From positions 186,001-250,000 of the forward strand of contig JAWLGZ010000001.1 of the NCBI GenBank assembly GCA_041690635.1: a stretch of DNA of 64,000 nucleotides, given 5' to 3'. Source of the DNA: JAWLGZ01 sp041690635. Lineage in GTDB: Bacteria; Pseudomonadota; Gammaproteobacteria; Thiohalomonadales; Thiohalomonadaceae. Below, one piece after another: positions 8,666 through 17,683 of this stretch. The notes under the pieces were generated by a model. It searched no databases. It saw nothing but the letters and a program-made list of their open reading frames with translations, and was not told the origin of the DNA. Made by a program: the position numbers and the translations under genes. Within the stretch, counting starts at the first letter, position 1; each line of letters begins with the position of its first letter.

Positions 8666-9262
8666 ATGACCAAGCACGTTCGGTATCTCCTTCTGACTAC
8701 GATGACGCTGCTTCCGGGGGCCGCCATGGCGGCGGCACCCGCGGCGGCCGGTCCCTCGGCGGAGGCGCTCGCCTTCACCTGCGCCGGCTGCCACGGCACC
8801 GACGGTTCCAGTGCCGGCCCCTCGATCCCTTCCATCGCCGGGATGGACCCCGAGGTGTTCATCGACGTCATGCGGGCCTACCAGTCCGACCAGCACAACT
8901 CCACCATCATGAACCGCATCGCCAAGGGCTACAGCGACGCGCAGATCGAGGGCATGGCGTGGTTCTTTGCCCGGCAGCGGCTGCACCTGAGGCCACAACC
9001 GCACGACACGGCCCTGGCCGCGCGCGGCGCTGAACTGCACGAAAAACACTGTGAAAAGTGCCACGAGAATGGGGGCCGCCCCGGTGATGCCGGGACCCTG
9101 GCGGGCCAGTGGATGCCCTATCTGGAGTACACCATGGCCGACTTCCTGGCGGGCAAACGCGAGTGGCCGCGCAAGATGAAACGCAAGGTGGATGCAGCGA
9201 TCGAGGAAGAGGGCGAGCAGGCCGTCCCGGCCCTCATCCACTACTACGGCAGCCAGCAGTGA
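8666..9262 (+). CDS. fccA: dihaem cytochrome c, FccA-like subunit
   Basis: Small periplasmic dihaem cytochrome, presumed electron-accepting subunit for the flavoprotein encoded next. The signal peptide ends near GAAMAAAPAAA. The first haem motif CAGCH is near residue 37, and the second, CEKCH, near residue 126, in two class I (c553/c4-like) halves. The ATG at 8666 has GAGAG upstream; an in-frame ATG at 8648 is the alternative. The gene starts 20 bp after the cytochrome b gene and ends 22 bp before fccB, so all three are probably one transcript. The symbol follows context and architecture. Confidence 0.82.
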   Translation: MTKHVRYLLLTTMTLLPGAAMAAAPAAAGPSAEALAFTCAGCHGTDGSSAGPSIPSIAGMDPEVFIDVMRAYQSDQHNSTIMNRIAKGYSDAQIEGMAWFFARQRLHLRPQPHDTALAARGAELHEKHCEKCHENGGRPGDAGTLAGQWMPYLEYTMADFLAGKREWPRKMKRKVDAAIEEEGEQAVPALIHYYGSQQ

Positions 9263-9284
9263 CCGGCGCGCGAGGAGACCAGCC

Positions 9285-10580
9285 ATGACCCACATCGATC
9301 GCAGAGCATTCATTCGACTGGCCGGCGGCGCCGCCGTACTCGGCGCCACCCTCGGCTTCCCCTCCCTGGCCCTGGGTGCGCCCCGCCGGGTGGTCGTCGT
9401 CGGCGGCGGCGTGGGCGGCTGTACCGCCGCCAAGTACCTGCGCAAGTTCGACCCGAACCTCGCGGTGACCCTTATCGAAACCCATCCGACCTACACCTCC
9501 TGTTTCATGAGCAACGAGGTGCTGAGCGGCGACCGCACCCTGGAGTCCCTCACGTTCGATTACGACGGTCTGCGTCGTCATGGCGTGGAGGTGGTCATCG
9601 ATCACGTCACGGCCATCGACCCGGTGCAGAAGACGGTTCGAACCGCGGGGGGCAACCAGTTCGGCTATGACGCCTGCGTGGTCTCCCCCGGCGTCGGGTT
9701 CAAGTGGGGGGCGATCGAGGGCTACGACGAGGAGGTCGCCGAGACCATCCCCCACGCCTGGTACGCCGGACCCCAGACCCGGATTCTGCGTCGGCAACTG
9801 GAGGCGATGCCCGAGGGGGGCACGGTGATCATCGCGGCCCCGCCGAACCCCTTCAAATGTCCGCCGGGGCCCTACGAGCGGGCCTCGCAGATCGCCATGT
9901 ACTGCAAACACCACAAGCCGCGCGCCAAAGTCATCATCCTCGATCCCAAGGACGCCTTCTCCAAACAGGGGCTGTACATCGAAGGCTGGACCCAGCTCTA
10001 CGGCTACGGCGGCGACAACAGCATGATCGAGTGGGTCAGCGGCGCGGCCGGGGGCGAAGTCGAATCATTGGACCCCGGCACCCGCACCCTGCAAACCTTC
10101 GTCGAGGAGTTCCGGGGCGACGTGGTGAACATCATCCCGGCGCAGAAGGCCGGTGCCATCGCCTTTGCCGCAGACCTGGTCGAGGGCGACTGGTGCCCGG
10201 TGGACAAGCGGACCTTCGAGTCGACCCGCCACAAGGACATCTACGTCCTGGGCGACGCCTCCAGCGCCGCCAAGATGCCCAAGTCGGCCTATGCCGCCAA
10301 CTCCCAGGCCAAGGTGGCCGCGGCGGCCATCGTCGACCGCTTCAACGGTCGTGAGCCGGGCGAGCCCACCTTCACCAACACCTGCTACAGCATCCTGGGC
10401 GAGGAGTTCGGTATCTCGGTGGCCGGCGTCTACCACCTGGATGCCGCCAACAACTCCATCGAGGAGATCCCGAATTCGGGCGGTGTGTCACCCGCCAACG
10501 CCAGCCCCGAACTGCGCAAACGCGAAGTGAGCTATGCCCACAGCTGGTTCAGGAACGTCATCAACGACATGATGGAGTGA
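9285..10580 (+). CDS. fccB: flavocytochrome c sulfide dehydrogenase, FAD subunit
   Basis: Oxidises sulfide to sulfur or polysulfide in the periplasm and passes electrons to a c-type cytochrome. The 431-residue protein has a Tat signal (DRRAFIRLAGG), the FAD motif VVVVGGGVGG near residue 33, the cysteine that covalently binds FAD in this family (YTSCFMSNEV), and the two redox cysteines in NPFKCPPGPYERA and FTNTCYSILGEEFG. FAD motif 2 is YVLGDASSAAKMPKS. Length is normal. Start ATG at 9285, preceded by GAGGAGA. All key residues known for the family are present, so it should be active. Confidence 0.93.
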   Translation: MTHIDRRAFIRLAGGAAVLGATLGFPSLALGAPRRVVVVGGGVGGCTAAKYLRKFDPNLAVTLIETHPTYTSCFMSNEVLSGDRTLESLTFDYDGLRRHGVEVVIDHVTAIDPVQKTVRTAGGNQFGYDACVVSPGVGFKWGAIEGYDEEVAETIPHAWYAGPQTRILRRQLEAMPEGGTVIIAAPPNPFKCPPGPYERASQIAMYCKHHKPRAKVIILDPKDAFSKQGLYIEGWTQLYGYGGDNSMIEWVSGAAGGEVESLDPGTRTLQTFVEEFRGDVVNIIPAQKAGAIAFAADLVEGDWCPVDKRTFESTRHKDIYVLGDASSAAKMPKSAYAANSQAKVAAAAIVDRFNGREPGEPTFTNTCYSILGEEFGISVAGVYHLDAANNSIEEIPNSGGVSPANASPELRKREVSYAHSWFRNVINDMME

Positions 10581-10853
10581 GCCGGGCGATCTGACAAAGT
10601 CGAATTAGAAGGTCCCTTCCCCTTCAAGGGGAAGGACAGGATGGGGATGGGTTTCGTACAGCCGCGTAGGATGCGGTGAGCCTGCGAACCGCATCGATCG
10701 AGGGACAGGAATGGTCAATCGCGACCGATGCGGTTCGTTCCTCACCGCATCCTACATTTGCTGCGGGGATCCACCCATCCCCACCCCGGCCCTCCCCTTG
10801 AAGGTGAGGGAGGTTCGTCATGCCAACGTAGGTGCCACACTGCGTGCAACTAG
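10581..10853. other. fccB-MFS intergenic region: hairpin plus long palindromic repeat
   Basis: CCTTCCCCTTCAAGGGGAAGG (10612-10632, an 8-bp stem) directly follows fccB and could end its transcript or be part of a repeat. A GGATGGGGATGGG/CCCATCCCCACCC pair then brackets copy 2 of the long palindrome, and CCTCCCCTTGAAGGTGAGGGAGG closes the region. No gene is seen. Confidence 0.6.
10660..10762. repeat. about 100-bp long palindromic repeat, copy 2
   Basis: Nearly identical to the element at 4377-4480 over its whole length (differences such as GCTTGCG versus GCCTGCG and GGCCAATC versus GGTCAATC), with the same outer arms GTAGGATGCGGTGAG/CTCACCGCATCCTAC. Two intact copies in 64 kb point to a dispersed, mobilisable family. 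Confidence 0.85.
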
Positions 10854-11987
10854 CTAGGCCTCGTCGCGCAGCCAGCGCCAGGCGATCAGGGCCGCCAGGG
10901 CGCTGAATGCGGCGGCGATGTAGTAGGTCCACTCGGGACCGACCGCCTCCCACACGAATCCGGAATACCAGGCGCCCACCGCGCCGCCGGCACCGAAACT
11001 GAGGCTGCTGTAGAACGCCTGCCCCTGACCGTGGTGGCGACCGGCGAAGTAGCGGAAATAGAACGCCACCGCCACGGCATGGAAGATGCCGAAGCTGGCC
11101 GCGTGCAGGCTCTGGGCGACCAGCACCACGGCGATATGTTCGGGGAAAGCGCCGGTGGCCACCCAGCGCACCGTGGTCAGGATCAGGCTGGCGACCATCA
11201 ACCGCCCGAGGCCGAAGCGCAGCACCAGCCGGTGCATGAGGAGAAACAGCCCCACCTCCGCCGCCACACCGAGCGCCCACAACTGGCCGACGAAGGCACG
11301 CGGGTAGCCGTGCCCCTCCATGAAGATGGTGTAGAAGGTGTAGTACGGCCCGTGGCTGGCCTGAAGCAGAAAGCTCGCTGCGATCAGCGCCAGTACCGGC
11401 GGTCGGCTGAGGATCTCCCGCAACGGGCCGTGGTGGCCCTCCTGATGCTGGAGTTTCTCCGGCGGCACCACCGTGCTGGCAAGCCAGATACCGGCGAAGA
11501 GCGCCGCCAGCACCCAGGGCAGCACCATCGAACCCTGTGCCTCAAGGATTGCGCCGAGCGCCACCACTGAGAGGATGAACCCGATCGAACCCCACAGCCG
11601 GATCACGCTGTAGCGGTGCGTCTCCCGCCCCAGGTGGCAAAGGGTGGTTGCCTCGAACTGGGGCAGCACCGCATTCCAGAAGAAGCTGAACAGCAGCATC
11701 ACCCCCGCCAGCGGCCAGAAGTCGCGGGCGATGAAGACGCCGAAGAAGGTGACCAGCGCCAGTGCCGAGCCGGCCCGCACCACCCCCATGCGGTTGCCGG
11801 TGCGGTCGGCGACCCAGCCCCACAGATTGGGGGCCAGGATCTTGGTCGCCATCAGCACCGCCATCAGCTCGCCGATGGAGCGGGCATCGAAGCCGAGATC
11901 CTTCAGATAGAGCGCCCAGTAGGGCAGCAACGCACCGAGGGTCGCAAAATAGAAGAAGTAGAAATTGGAGAGGCGCCAGTAAGGCAT
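10854..11987 (-). CDS. MFS transporter (MFS_1-like, HcaT type)
   Basis: 377-residue integral membrane protein with about twelve hydrophobic segments. The N-terminus MPYWRLSNFYFFYFATLGALL and the early ILAPNLWGWVADRTG loop match the MFS_1-like group that includes the 3-phenylpropionate transporter HcaT and relatives. Substrate unknown. Start ATG at 11987. The next gene to the right (PKHD hydroxylase) is on the same strand with an 82-bp gap, so co-transcription is possible. Confidence 0.85.
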   Translation of the reverse strand: MPYWRLSNFYFFYFATLGALLPYWALYLKDLGFDARSIGELMAVLMATKILAPNLWGWVADRTGNRMGVVRAGSALALVTFFGVFIARDFWPLAGVMLLFSFFWNAVLPQFEATTLCHLGRETHRYSVIRLWGSIGFILSVVALGAILEAQGSMVLPWVLAALFAGIWLASTVVPPEKLQHQEGHHGPLREILSRPPVLALIAASFLLQASHGPYYTFYTIFMEGHGYPRAFVGQLWALGVAAEVGLFLLMHRLVLRFGLGRLMVASLILTTVRWVATGAFPEHIAVVLVAQSLHAASFGIFHAVAVAFYFRYFAGRHHGQGQAFYSSLSFGAGGAVGAWYSGFVWEAVGPEWTYYIAAAFSALAALIAWRWLRDEA

Positions 11988-12069
11988 TGCAAGCAGCTAC
12001 AAGTCGCAAGTTACAGGTTGCAAGAGAAAACCGCGGTCACAAGAACTCCCCTCAGTTGCCACTTGCCAC

Positions 12070-12741
12070 TTACAACTCACTCCACATCCGCACCAGATTG
12101 ATATAGGTGTGGTCCACCCAGTCGGTCTCCTCGGCACCGGGGCGGTCGGCCAGCAGCCGCTCGCGGGCACGATTGAGCTGGTAGAGCAGTTCCCGTTGGG
12201 CCGGATCGCGCACCATGCTCTGAATCCAGCCGAGCGCAACCAGCCGCTCGCCGGCGGTCACCTCCGCCACATGGTGGAGGGTGCCGGACGGATAGACCAC
12301 CGCATCACCCGCGGACAGCTTCACCTGCTGCTCGCCGAACGGGGTGCGCACGGTCAGTTCGCCCCCTTGATAGCTCTCCGGCTCGCTGAGGAACACGGTG
12401 AAGGAGACGTCGGTACGGTAGTGCGGTCCCGCGCCCATGATGGGGTCGTCGATATGACTGCCGTAGCGCATCCCCGCCGTATAGCGGGAGAAGATGGGGG
12501 TGGAGACCTTGAGCGGCATCACCCCGTTGCGGAAGGTGTCGCTGCGGTAGAGGGCCGTGATGACGATGCGGGCCAGGGTCTCCTTGCGCGGGTCGTCCCG
12601 ATCCAGTTCCAGGTTGTTCTTGACCTGCTTCGCCGCCTCGCCCGCCGTGCTGCGCCCATCCACGAACGCCGCCTGTGACAGGGTGCGGCGCACCGCCTCC
12701 AGTTCCTCGGGCAACAACACGTTGGGCACATGCAGCAACAT
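12070..12741 (-). CDS. PKHD-type Fe(II)/2-oxoglutarate-dependent hydroxylase
   Basis: 223-residue cytoplasmic dioxygenase of the PiuC/YbiX family, often linked to iron uptake. The iron site is the HxD of YGSHIDDPIMG (about residue 98) and a distal histidine in GTLHHVAEV (about 158); the 2-oxoglutarate-binding arginine is probably in AGERLVALGW. Length and motif spacing are normal. Start ATG at 12741 (MLLHVPNVL). No TonB receptor lies next to it here, so the usual partner is elsewhere or absent. Substrate unknown. Confidence 0.88.
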   Translation of the reverse strand: MLLHVPNVLLPEELEAVRRTLSQAAFVDGRSTAGEAAKQVKNNLELDRDDPRKETLARIVITALYRSDTFRNGVMPLKVSTPIFSRYTAGMRYGSHIDDPIMGAGPHYRTDVSFTVFLSEPESYQGGELTVRTPFGEQQVKLSAGDAVVYPSGTLHHVAEVTAGERLVALGWIQSMVRDPAQRELLYQLNRARERLLADRPGAEETDWVDHTYINLVRMWSEL

Positions 12742-12769
12742 TTCAGAACTCCAGGCAGTGTTCAGAAAA

Positions 12770-12976
12770 CCGTTTCTCTCGCAGAGGCGCCGAGAACGCA
12801 GAGAGACAAGACCTTTCGCTTCTCTGCGCGCCCGGCGTCTTGACGAGAGACCCGCCTAATGTGTGATTGACGGTCCAGGCGTCGTAGGAGCCCGGCCCTC
12901 CGGGCGAATAGCGGCACAGCCGCTTCAGCACCCGGTTTCACCCACAGGCCGATTCGCCCGCGGGGCGGGCTCCTAC
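12770..12976. repeat. dispersed repeats upstream of the hydroxylase gene
   Basis: 12770-12830 holds a CGCAGAG/CTCTGCG element related to those at 711, 2703 and 34025. 12884-12976 is a separate long inverted repeat, with GTAGGAGCCCGGCCC... answered by ...GGCGGGCTCCTAC and GGGCGAAT answered by ATTCGCCC. Its left half recurs inverted at 35740-35782. No gene is seen in 12742-13010. Confidence 0.7.
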
Positions 12977-13010
12977 GGCGTTGGCCGACCTCATTTACCT
13001 GTTTGATGCG

Positions 13011-14117
13011 CTAGCGGCCCTGCGGGGCTTCCGCCCGAATCACGGGGGTTCCGGAGGTGACCTCCGCGTTCTGCGCCCGGTGGCGCAGCAGGTGATCCAT
13101 CAGCACGATGGCGACCATCGCCTCGGCGATGGGGGTGGCGCGGATGCCGACGCACGGGTCGTGGCGGCCGGTGGTCACCACCTCCACCGGGTTGCCGTGG
13201 ATGTCCACGGAACGGCCGGGGATACGGATGCTGGAGGTGGGCTTGAGGGCGATGGAGGCGGTGATCGTCTGTCCGCTGGAGATGCCGCCGAGTACCCCGC
13301 CCGCATGATTGGACAGGAAACCTTCCGGTGTGATCTCGTCCCGGTGCTCACTCCCCTTCTGCTCGACACTGGCGAAACCGGCGCCGATCTCGACCCCCTT
13401 CACCGCATTGATCCCCATCAGGGCGTGGGCAAGATCGGCATCCAGCCGGTCGAATATCGGCTCGCCGAGTCCCGGCGGCACGCCGGTGGCGATCACGTTG
13501 ATCCGTGCACCGACCGAGTCGCCCGCCTTGCGCAGCGCATCCATGTAGGTCTCCATCTCCGCGACCCGGTCCGGATCGGGGCAGAAGAAGGGGTTCTGCT
13601 CCACCGCATCCCAGTCGAGCCGCTCGGCGCGGATGGGGCCAAGCTGGGCCAGGTAGCCGCGGATCTCGATGCCGAGGGTGGCGAGATATTTTCGCGCCAC
13701 TCCACCAGCGGCCACCCGCATGGCGGTCTCGCGAGCCGACGAACGCCCGCCGCCGCGGTAGTCGCGCAGCCCGTACTTCTGCTGGTAGGTATAGTCGGCG
13801 TGGCCGGGGCGGAAGCGATCGGCGATATCGCCGTAGTCCTTCGAGCGCTGATCCACGTTCTCGATCAGCAGCCCGATGGGGGTGCCGGTGGTGCGTCCCT
13901 CGAACACCCCGGAGAGAATACGGACCGTGTCCGGCTCGCGGCGCTGTGTGGTGTGACGCGAGGTCCCCGGCCGGCGCCGATCCAGGTCACGCTGCAGATC
14001 CGCCTCACTGAGCGCCAGCCCCGGCGGGCAGCCGTCCACCACGCAGCCGAGCGCCGGGCCGTGGCTCTCGCCAAAGCTGGTGACGGTAAAGAGTTTTCCG
14101 ATGCTGTTTCCTGACAT
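13011..14117 (-). CDS. aroC: chorismate synthase
   Basis: Last step of the shikimate pathway: removes phosphate from EPSP to give chorismate, using reduced FMN. The 368-residue product starts at the ATG at 14117 with MSGNSIGKLFTVTSFGESHG, the first family signature. The arginine-rich RFRPGHADYTYQQKYG and RGGGRSSARETAMRVAAG follow, and HDPCVGIRATPIAEAM near residue 325 is the third signature. The open frame continues upstream but only this start fits the family. Flanked by unrelated genes; likely monocistronic. Confidence 0.97.
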   Translation of the reverse strand: MSGNSIGKLFTVTSFGESHGPALGCVVDGCPPGLALSEADLQRDLDRRRPGTSRHTTQRREPDTVRILSGVFEGRTTGTPIGLLIENVDQRSKDYGDIADRFRPGHADYTYQQKYGLRDYRGGGRSSARETAMRVAAGGVARKYLATLGIEIRGYLAQLGPIRAERLDWDAVEQNPFFCPDPDRVAEMETYMDALRKAGDSVGARINVIATGVPPGLGEPIFDRLDADLAHALMGINAVKGVEIGAGFASVEQKGSEHRDEITPEGFLSNHAGGVLGGISSGQTITASIALKPTSSIRIPGRSVDIHGNPVEVVTTGRHDPCVGIRATPIAEAMVAIVLMDHLLRHRAQNAEVTSGTPVIRAEAPQGR

Positions 14118-14264
14118 GGCGCGGTATTGTAGCCGCTTATCCCCGCGCCGTCCCCACGTGCTTGCATTGGGTGCCTGCCGGGCATAGCATCGGTCGAAAC
14201 ACCTGCCGGATGCAGGGAAAACCAATAAACCACGGTGCAAGGAAGCCGGCCCGAGGGGGGACAC

Positions 14265-16586
14265 ATGGACGGGGCACCACCGACCAATCGCAGGCTCCGC
14301 GGATATGTCTTTACGCCCAACCTCGCCCTGATCGCGGGGTTCGCGGCTGTCTTCGTTCTGATGGGCATGGTTGTGGTGGTCGGTCTGACCACCATGGCGG
14401 CCATCAATGAGCGCCTCGAACTCATCGTCCACAACCACAACGTCAAGCGCTCGCTGGTCAACAGCATGTTTCTCAGCGCGCGCGAGCGGGTCTACGGGCT
14501 GCAGAAAATGATCGTCCTGAACGACCCGTTCGAGCGGGACGCCGAATCCATGCATCTCGACAGCCACGCGGCCCGCTTCGCCACCAGCCGGCAGCAACTG
14601 CTGGCAATGGACCTCTCCGCAGAGGAGCGGGACATACTGGACAAGCAGGGGGAGCTTGCCGCCATAGCGGTCCCCCTTCAACGCAAGGTCGCCGAACTGA
14701 TCATCCTGGACCGGGAGGAGGAGGCGAGCGAATACCTGCTGGGTAACGCCATCCCCACCCAGGAGCAGATCCTGGGGCTCCTCGGCCGCCTGCGCGACAT
14801 CCAGGAAGACGCCACCCGGACAGCCTCGGATGAGGCGCTCAAGGCACACCAGCAGGCACAGGTGGTGATGGGAGGGCTCGGCAGCGGTGCAGGCATACTG
14901 GCGCTTGTCATTGCGTCGCTCACGGTGCGCCGGGCGGTGCGCGCCGAAGCGGCCCTCTCCCGTGAAAAGGAGCGCGCCGAGGTCACCCTGCACTCCATCG
15001 GCGACGGCGTCATCACCGTCGGAACCGAAGAGCGGGTCGAATATCTCAATCCCGTGGCCGAACAGCTTACCGGCTGGAGTGCTCAAGAGGCGGTCGGTCG
15101 CCCGGTATCGGAGGTGTTCAGCGTCATCGACGAGCGGACGCGTGAACCGATCCTGGCAGCGACCGGCTCCACCCGTCCGGATGGCTGCGGGCTGGGCGCG
15201 GTGCTGGTGCGTTCAGATGGTGGTGAAATCGCCATCGAACACACCCTCTCCGAGCTCCCCGACGCCCACGGCGGCTCCGTAATTGTCTTCCGTGACGTCT
15301 CGGAGATGCGCGCCCTCGCCGAACAGCTCGACCACCAGGCGCGCCACGACGCCCTCACCGGCCTGGTGAATCGCCGGGAACTGGAACGGCGCCTGGGTCA
15401 GGCAGTGGACGGGGCGCACCTGGATGGCGCGCAGCACGTCCTCTGCTACATGGATCTGGATCGCTTCAAGGTGGTGAATGACACCTGCGGTCACCAGGCG
15501 GGGGATGAACTGCTGCGCCAGCTCACGCGGGAGTTGAAGAGCCACGTGCGCGGCAGCGATGTGCTGGCCCGACTGGGCGGTGACGAATTTGCCGTGCTGC
15601 TCGAAGGGTGCCCGCCGCAGAAGGCGCAGCAGATCGCCGAGGCGATGCGCCAGGCGGTGCACAACTTCCAGTTCCTCTGGGAGGAGAAGGGCTTCACGGT
15701 TGGTATCAGCATCGGGCTGGTGCCGATCAGCGCCGATTCGGGCACCCTCACCGATGTGCTCGCCGCGGCCGATGCCGCCTGCTACGCGGCGAAGGACGGC
15801 GGCCGCAACCGTGTCCACCTGTGGTCACCGGCCGACGGCTATGCCGCCGGCACCTCCGCCAACTGGTCCGAACGGCTGCGCCGCGGACTCGATGAAGGGC
15901 TGTTCCGGCTGGCCGCCCAGCCGCTGACGGCCCTCGGTGCCGACGACGGCGTGCTGCGCAGCGAGGTCTATCTCCGGCTCGACGAAGCGGGACGTGAACT
16001 GCTGCCGCTGACCTTCCTGCCTGCTGCCGAACGTCTCAAGCTGATGCCGGAGATCGATCTGTGGGTGCTGCAACGGCTGATCGCGCTGCTGCGCAACGGT
16101 GAGATCGCGGACGGGCTCTACAGCGTGAACCTCTCCAGCCAGTCCATCTGCAGCGAGACCTTCACGGCCCAGGCGCTCGCTGCCGTCCGGCAATCCGGCC
16201 TGCCGCCAGGGCGGATCTGTTTTGAATTCACCGAAACCACGGCGATCGCCAACCTCAGTCAGGTGCGGCGTTTCATCGAGGCGCTACGGGTCGCCGGCTG
16301 CCGCTTCACCCTGGACGACTTCGGCAACGGACTCAGTTCGTTCTGCTACCTGAAATCGCTCTCCATCGACAGCCTGAAGATTGGCGGCAGCGTTGTCCGT
16401 ACCCTCATGCAGGACCCGGTCAACGCCGCCATGGTGGAATCGATCACCCGCATCAGCCATCTGCTCGGCATCCGTACCGTCGCCAAGTCCGTGGAGGGCC
16501 AGGAGACGCTGGAGCGGCTGGGTACGCTGGGGGTCGACTTCGCCCAAGGCTACGGCGTCTCCCCTCCCCGTCCCCTCCCCCACTGA
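14265..16586 (+). CDS. membrane PAS-GGDEF-EAL cyclic-di-GMP protein with degenerate EAL
   Basis: 773-residue signalling protein: TM helix (about 15-40), periplasmic helical sensor domain (40-195), TM helix (about 200-222), PAS domain (235-345), GGDEF domain with intact RLGGDEFAVLLEG, then an EAL-like domain. The EAL domain keeps VNLSS, FEFTET and LDDFGNG. However, the opening motif is SEVYLRL, LKIDG is replaced by LKIGG, and the late AEGVE-type motif reads AKSVE. It therefore probably makes cyclic di-GMP, with a weak or dead phosphodiesterase half. Start ATG at 14265 (GAGGGGGG upstream) is preferred over an upstream GTG. Its 3' end overlaps the convergent glycosyltransferase gene by 37 bp. 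Confidence 0.85.
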   Translation: MDGAPPTNRRLRGYVFTPNLALIAGFAAVFVLMGMVVVVGLTTMAAINERLELIVHNHNVKRSLVNSMFLSARERVYGLQKMIVLNDPFERDAESMHLDSHAARFATSRQQLLAMDLSAEERDILDKQGELAAIAVPLQRKVAELIILDREEEASEYLLGNAIPTQEQILGLLGRLRDIQEDATRTASDEALKAHQQAQVVMGGLGSGAGILALVIASLTVRRAVRAEAALSREKERAEVTLHSIGDGVITVGTEERVEYLNPVAEQLTGWSAQEAVGRPVSEVFSVIDERTREPILAATGSTRPDGCGLGAVLVRSDGGEIAIEHTLSELPDAHGGSVIVFRDVSEMRALAEQLDHQARHDALTGLVNRRELERRLGQAVDGAHLDGAQHVLCYMDLDRFKVVNDTCGHQAGDELLRQLTRELKSHVRGSDVLARLGGDEFAVLLEGCPPQKAQQIAEAMRQAVHNFQFLWEEKGFTVGISIGLVPISADSGTLTDVLAAADAACYAAKDGGRNRVHLWSPADGYAAGTSANWSERLRRGLDEGLFRLAAQPLTALGADDGVLRSEVYLRLDEAGRELLPLTFLPAAERLKLMPEIDLWVLQRLIALLRNGEIADGLYSVNLSSQSICSETFTAQALAAVRQSGLPPGRICFEFTETTAIANLSQVRRFIEALRVAGCRFTLDDFGNGLSSFCYLKSLSIDSLKIGGSVVRTLMQDPVNAAMVESITRISHLLGIRTVAKSVEGQETLERLGTLGVDFAQGYGVSPPRPLPH

Positions 16587-17683
16587 TTGCCTAATTCCTC
16601 CGCATACAGCGCGAGATAGCGCTCGGCCATGCGATCGAGGGAGAATTCCGCCTCGACCCGCTGGCGCGCCGCCGCCCCGAAGCGACTGCGCAACCCGCCA
16701 TCTTCGGCCAGTGTTCGCAGCGCCTGCGCCAATGCCGCCACATCGTTCGGCGGCACCAACAGGCCACTTTCACCGTCCGCAACCAGCTCCGGATTGCCGC
16801 CGACGCGGGTGACCACCGCCGGCAGCCCGGCCGCCATCGCCTCCAGGATGCTGCGGGAAAGCCCCTCCGTGCGGGAGGCCAGCGTAAACAGGTCGGAGGC
16901 GGCCAGCACCGCCGACACGTCACTCCGCTCCCCGGTGAAGAGGATCTGCCGAGCGGCGCCGGCGGCCTCCGCCTGCCGCGCCAGTTCCGCCCGCAGCGGA
17001 CCGTCACCCACCAGCATCAGCCATGCATTCGGCAGACCCAACCGCGCAAACGCCTCGATGAGATTGCGATGGCACTTCAGCTCCACCATGCGTCCGACAC
17101 AGGTGATCACCACCGCATCGGGCGGCACTCCCAATGCCGCTCTCATCCGCGCCCGGTCCACGGGCGGCGCCGGGGCGATGCCGTTGACGACCGTCTCCAG
17201 CTGCGAGAACCCGAATCGGCCGCCGGCCCGACAGGCCGCCGCCACCTCCCCGGAAACCGCAGCAAGCCGGGTCCCCAGCGCCCCCGCCAACTGCAACAGG
17301 CGGATGTTGAACGGCCGCTCCTGGAGGGTGTGCATGTCGTGGAGGGTGCCGACGTGCCGCAGCCCGGCCCATCGCGCCGCCGGCGCGGCGGCGACGATGG
17401 GACCGACCAGATGGGAGTGCAGCGCGTCCAGTTCCAGCCCCCGCAGCAGGGCGGCGAAGCGGCGGGCGAAACGGGGCAGCCGCCGCGCCCGCTTGAAGTC
17501 GGCATGCCCCGGGACCGCCCGTTCGGCGATGCCGAGCGCCCGGATGCGGGGCACCAGATGGGGGCTGCCGAAGTGGAGCAGGATCGGCTCGTGGCCACGG
17601 CCCGCCAGCGCCTGCGCCAGTTCCAGCACCACCGTCTCGGCGCCGCCGAACCCCTCGGTGTCAATGAACAGACCGACGCGCAT
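16550..17683 (-). CDS. glycosyltransferase family 4
   Basis: Retaining GT-B transferase, probably acting on lipopolysaccharide, exopolysaccharide or a lipid sugar. The 377-residue protein opens with MRVGLFIDTEGFGGAE and carries the donor-site motif SRTEGLSRSILEAMAAGLP (E-x7-E type) near residue 280, followed by VGGNPELV and GLLVPPND. The ATG at 17683 overlaps the stop of the upstream glycosyltransferase (TGATG), so the two are translationally coupled. Sugar and acceptor unknown. Confidence 0.88.
   Translation of the reverse strand: MRVGLFIDTEGFGGAETVVLELAQALAGRGHEPILLHFGSPHLVPRIRALGIAERAVPGHADFKRARRLPRFARRFAALLRGLELDALHSHLVGPIVAAAPAARWAGLRHVGTLHDMHTLQERPFNIRLLQLAGALGTRLAAVSGEVAAACRAGGRFGFSQLETVVNGIAPAPPVDRARMRAALGVPPDAVVITCVGRMVELKCHRNLIEAFARLGLPNAWLMLVGDGPLRAELARQAEAAGAARQILFTGERSDVSAVLAASDLFTLASRTEGLSRSILEAMAAGLPAVVTRVGGNPELVADGESGLLVPPNDVAALAQALRTLAEDGGLRSRFGAAARQRVEAEFSLDRMAERYLALYAEELGNQWGRGRGGETP

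Noticed and set aside
13011..15086. A 691-residue frame containing chorismate synthase
   Set aside because: Only the part from the ATG at 14117 is AroC; the upstream extension is the reverse strand of the GGDEF-EAL gene.
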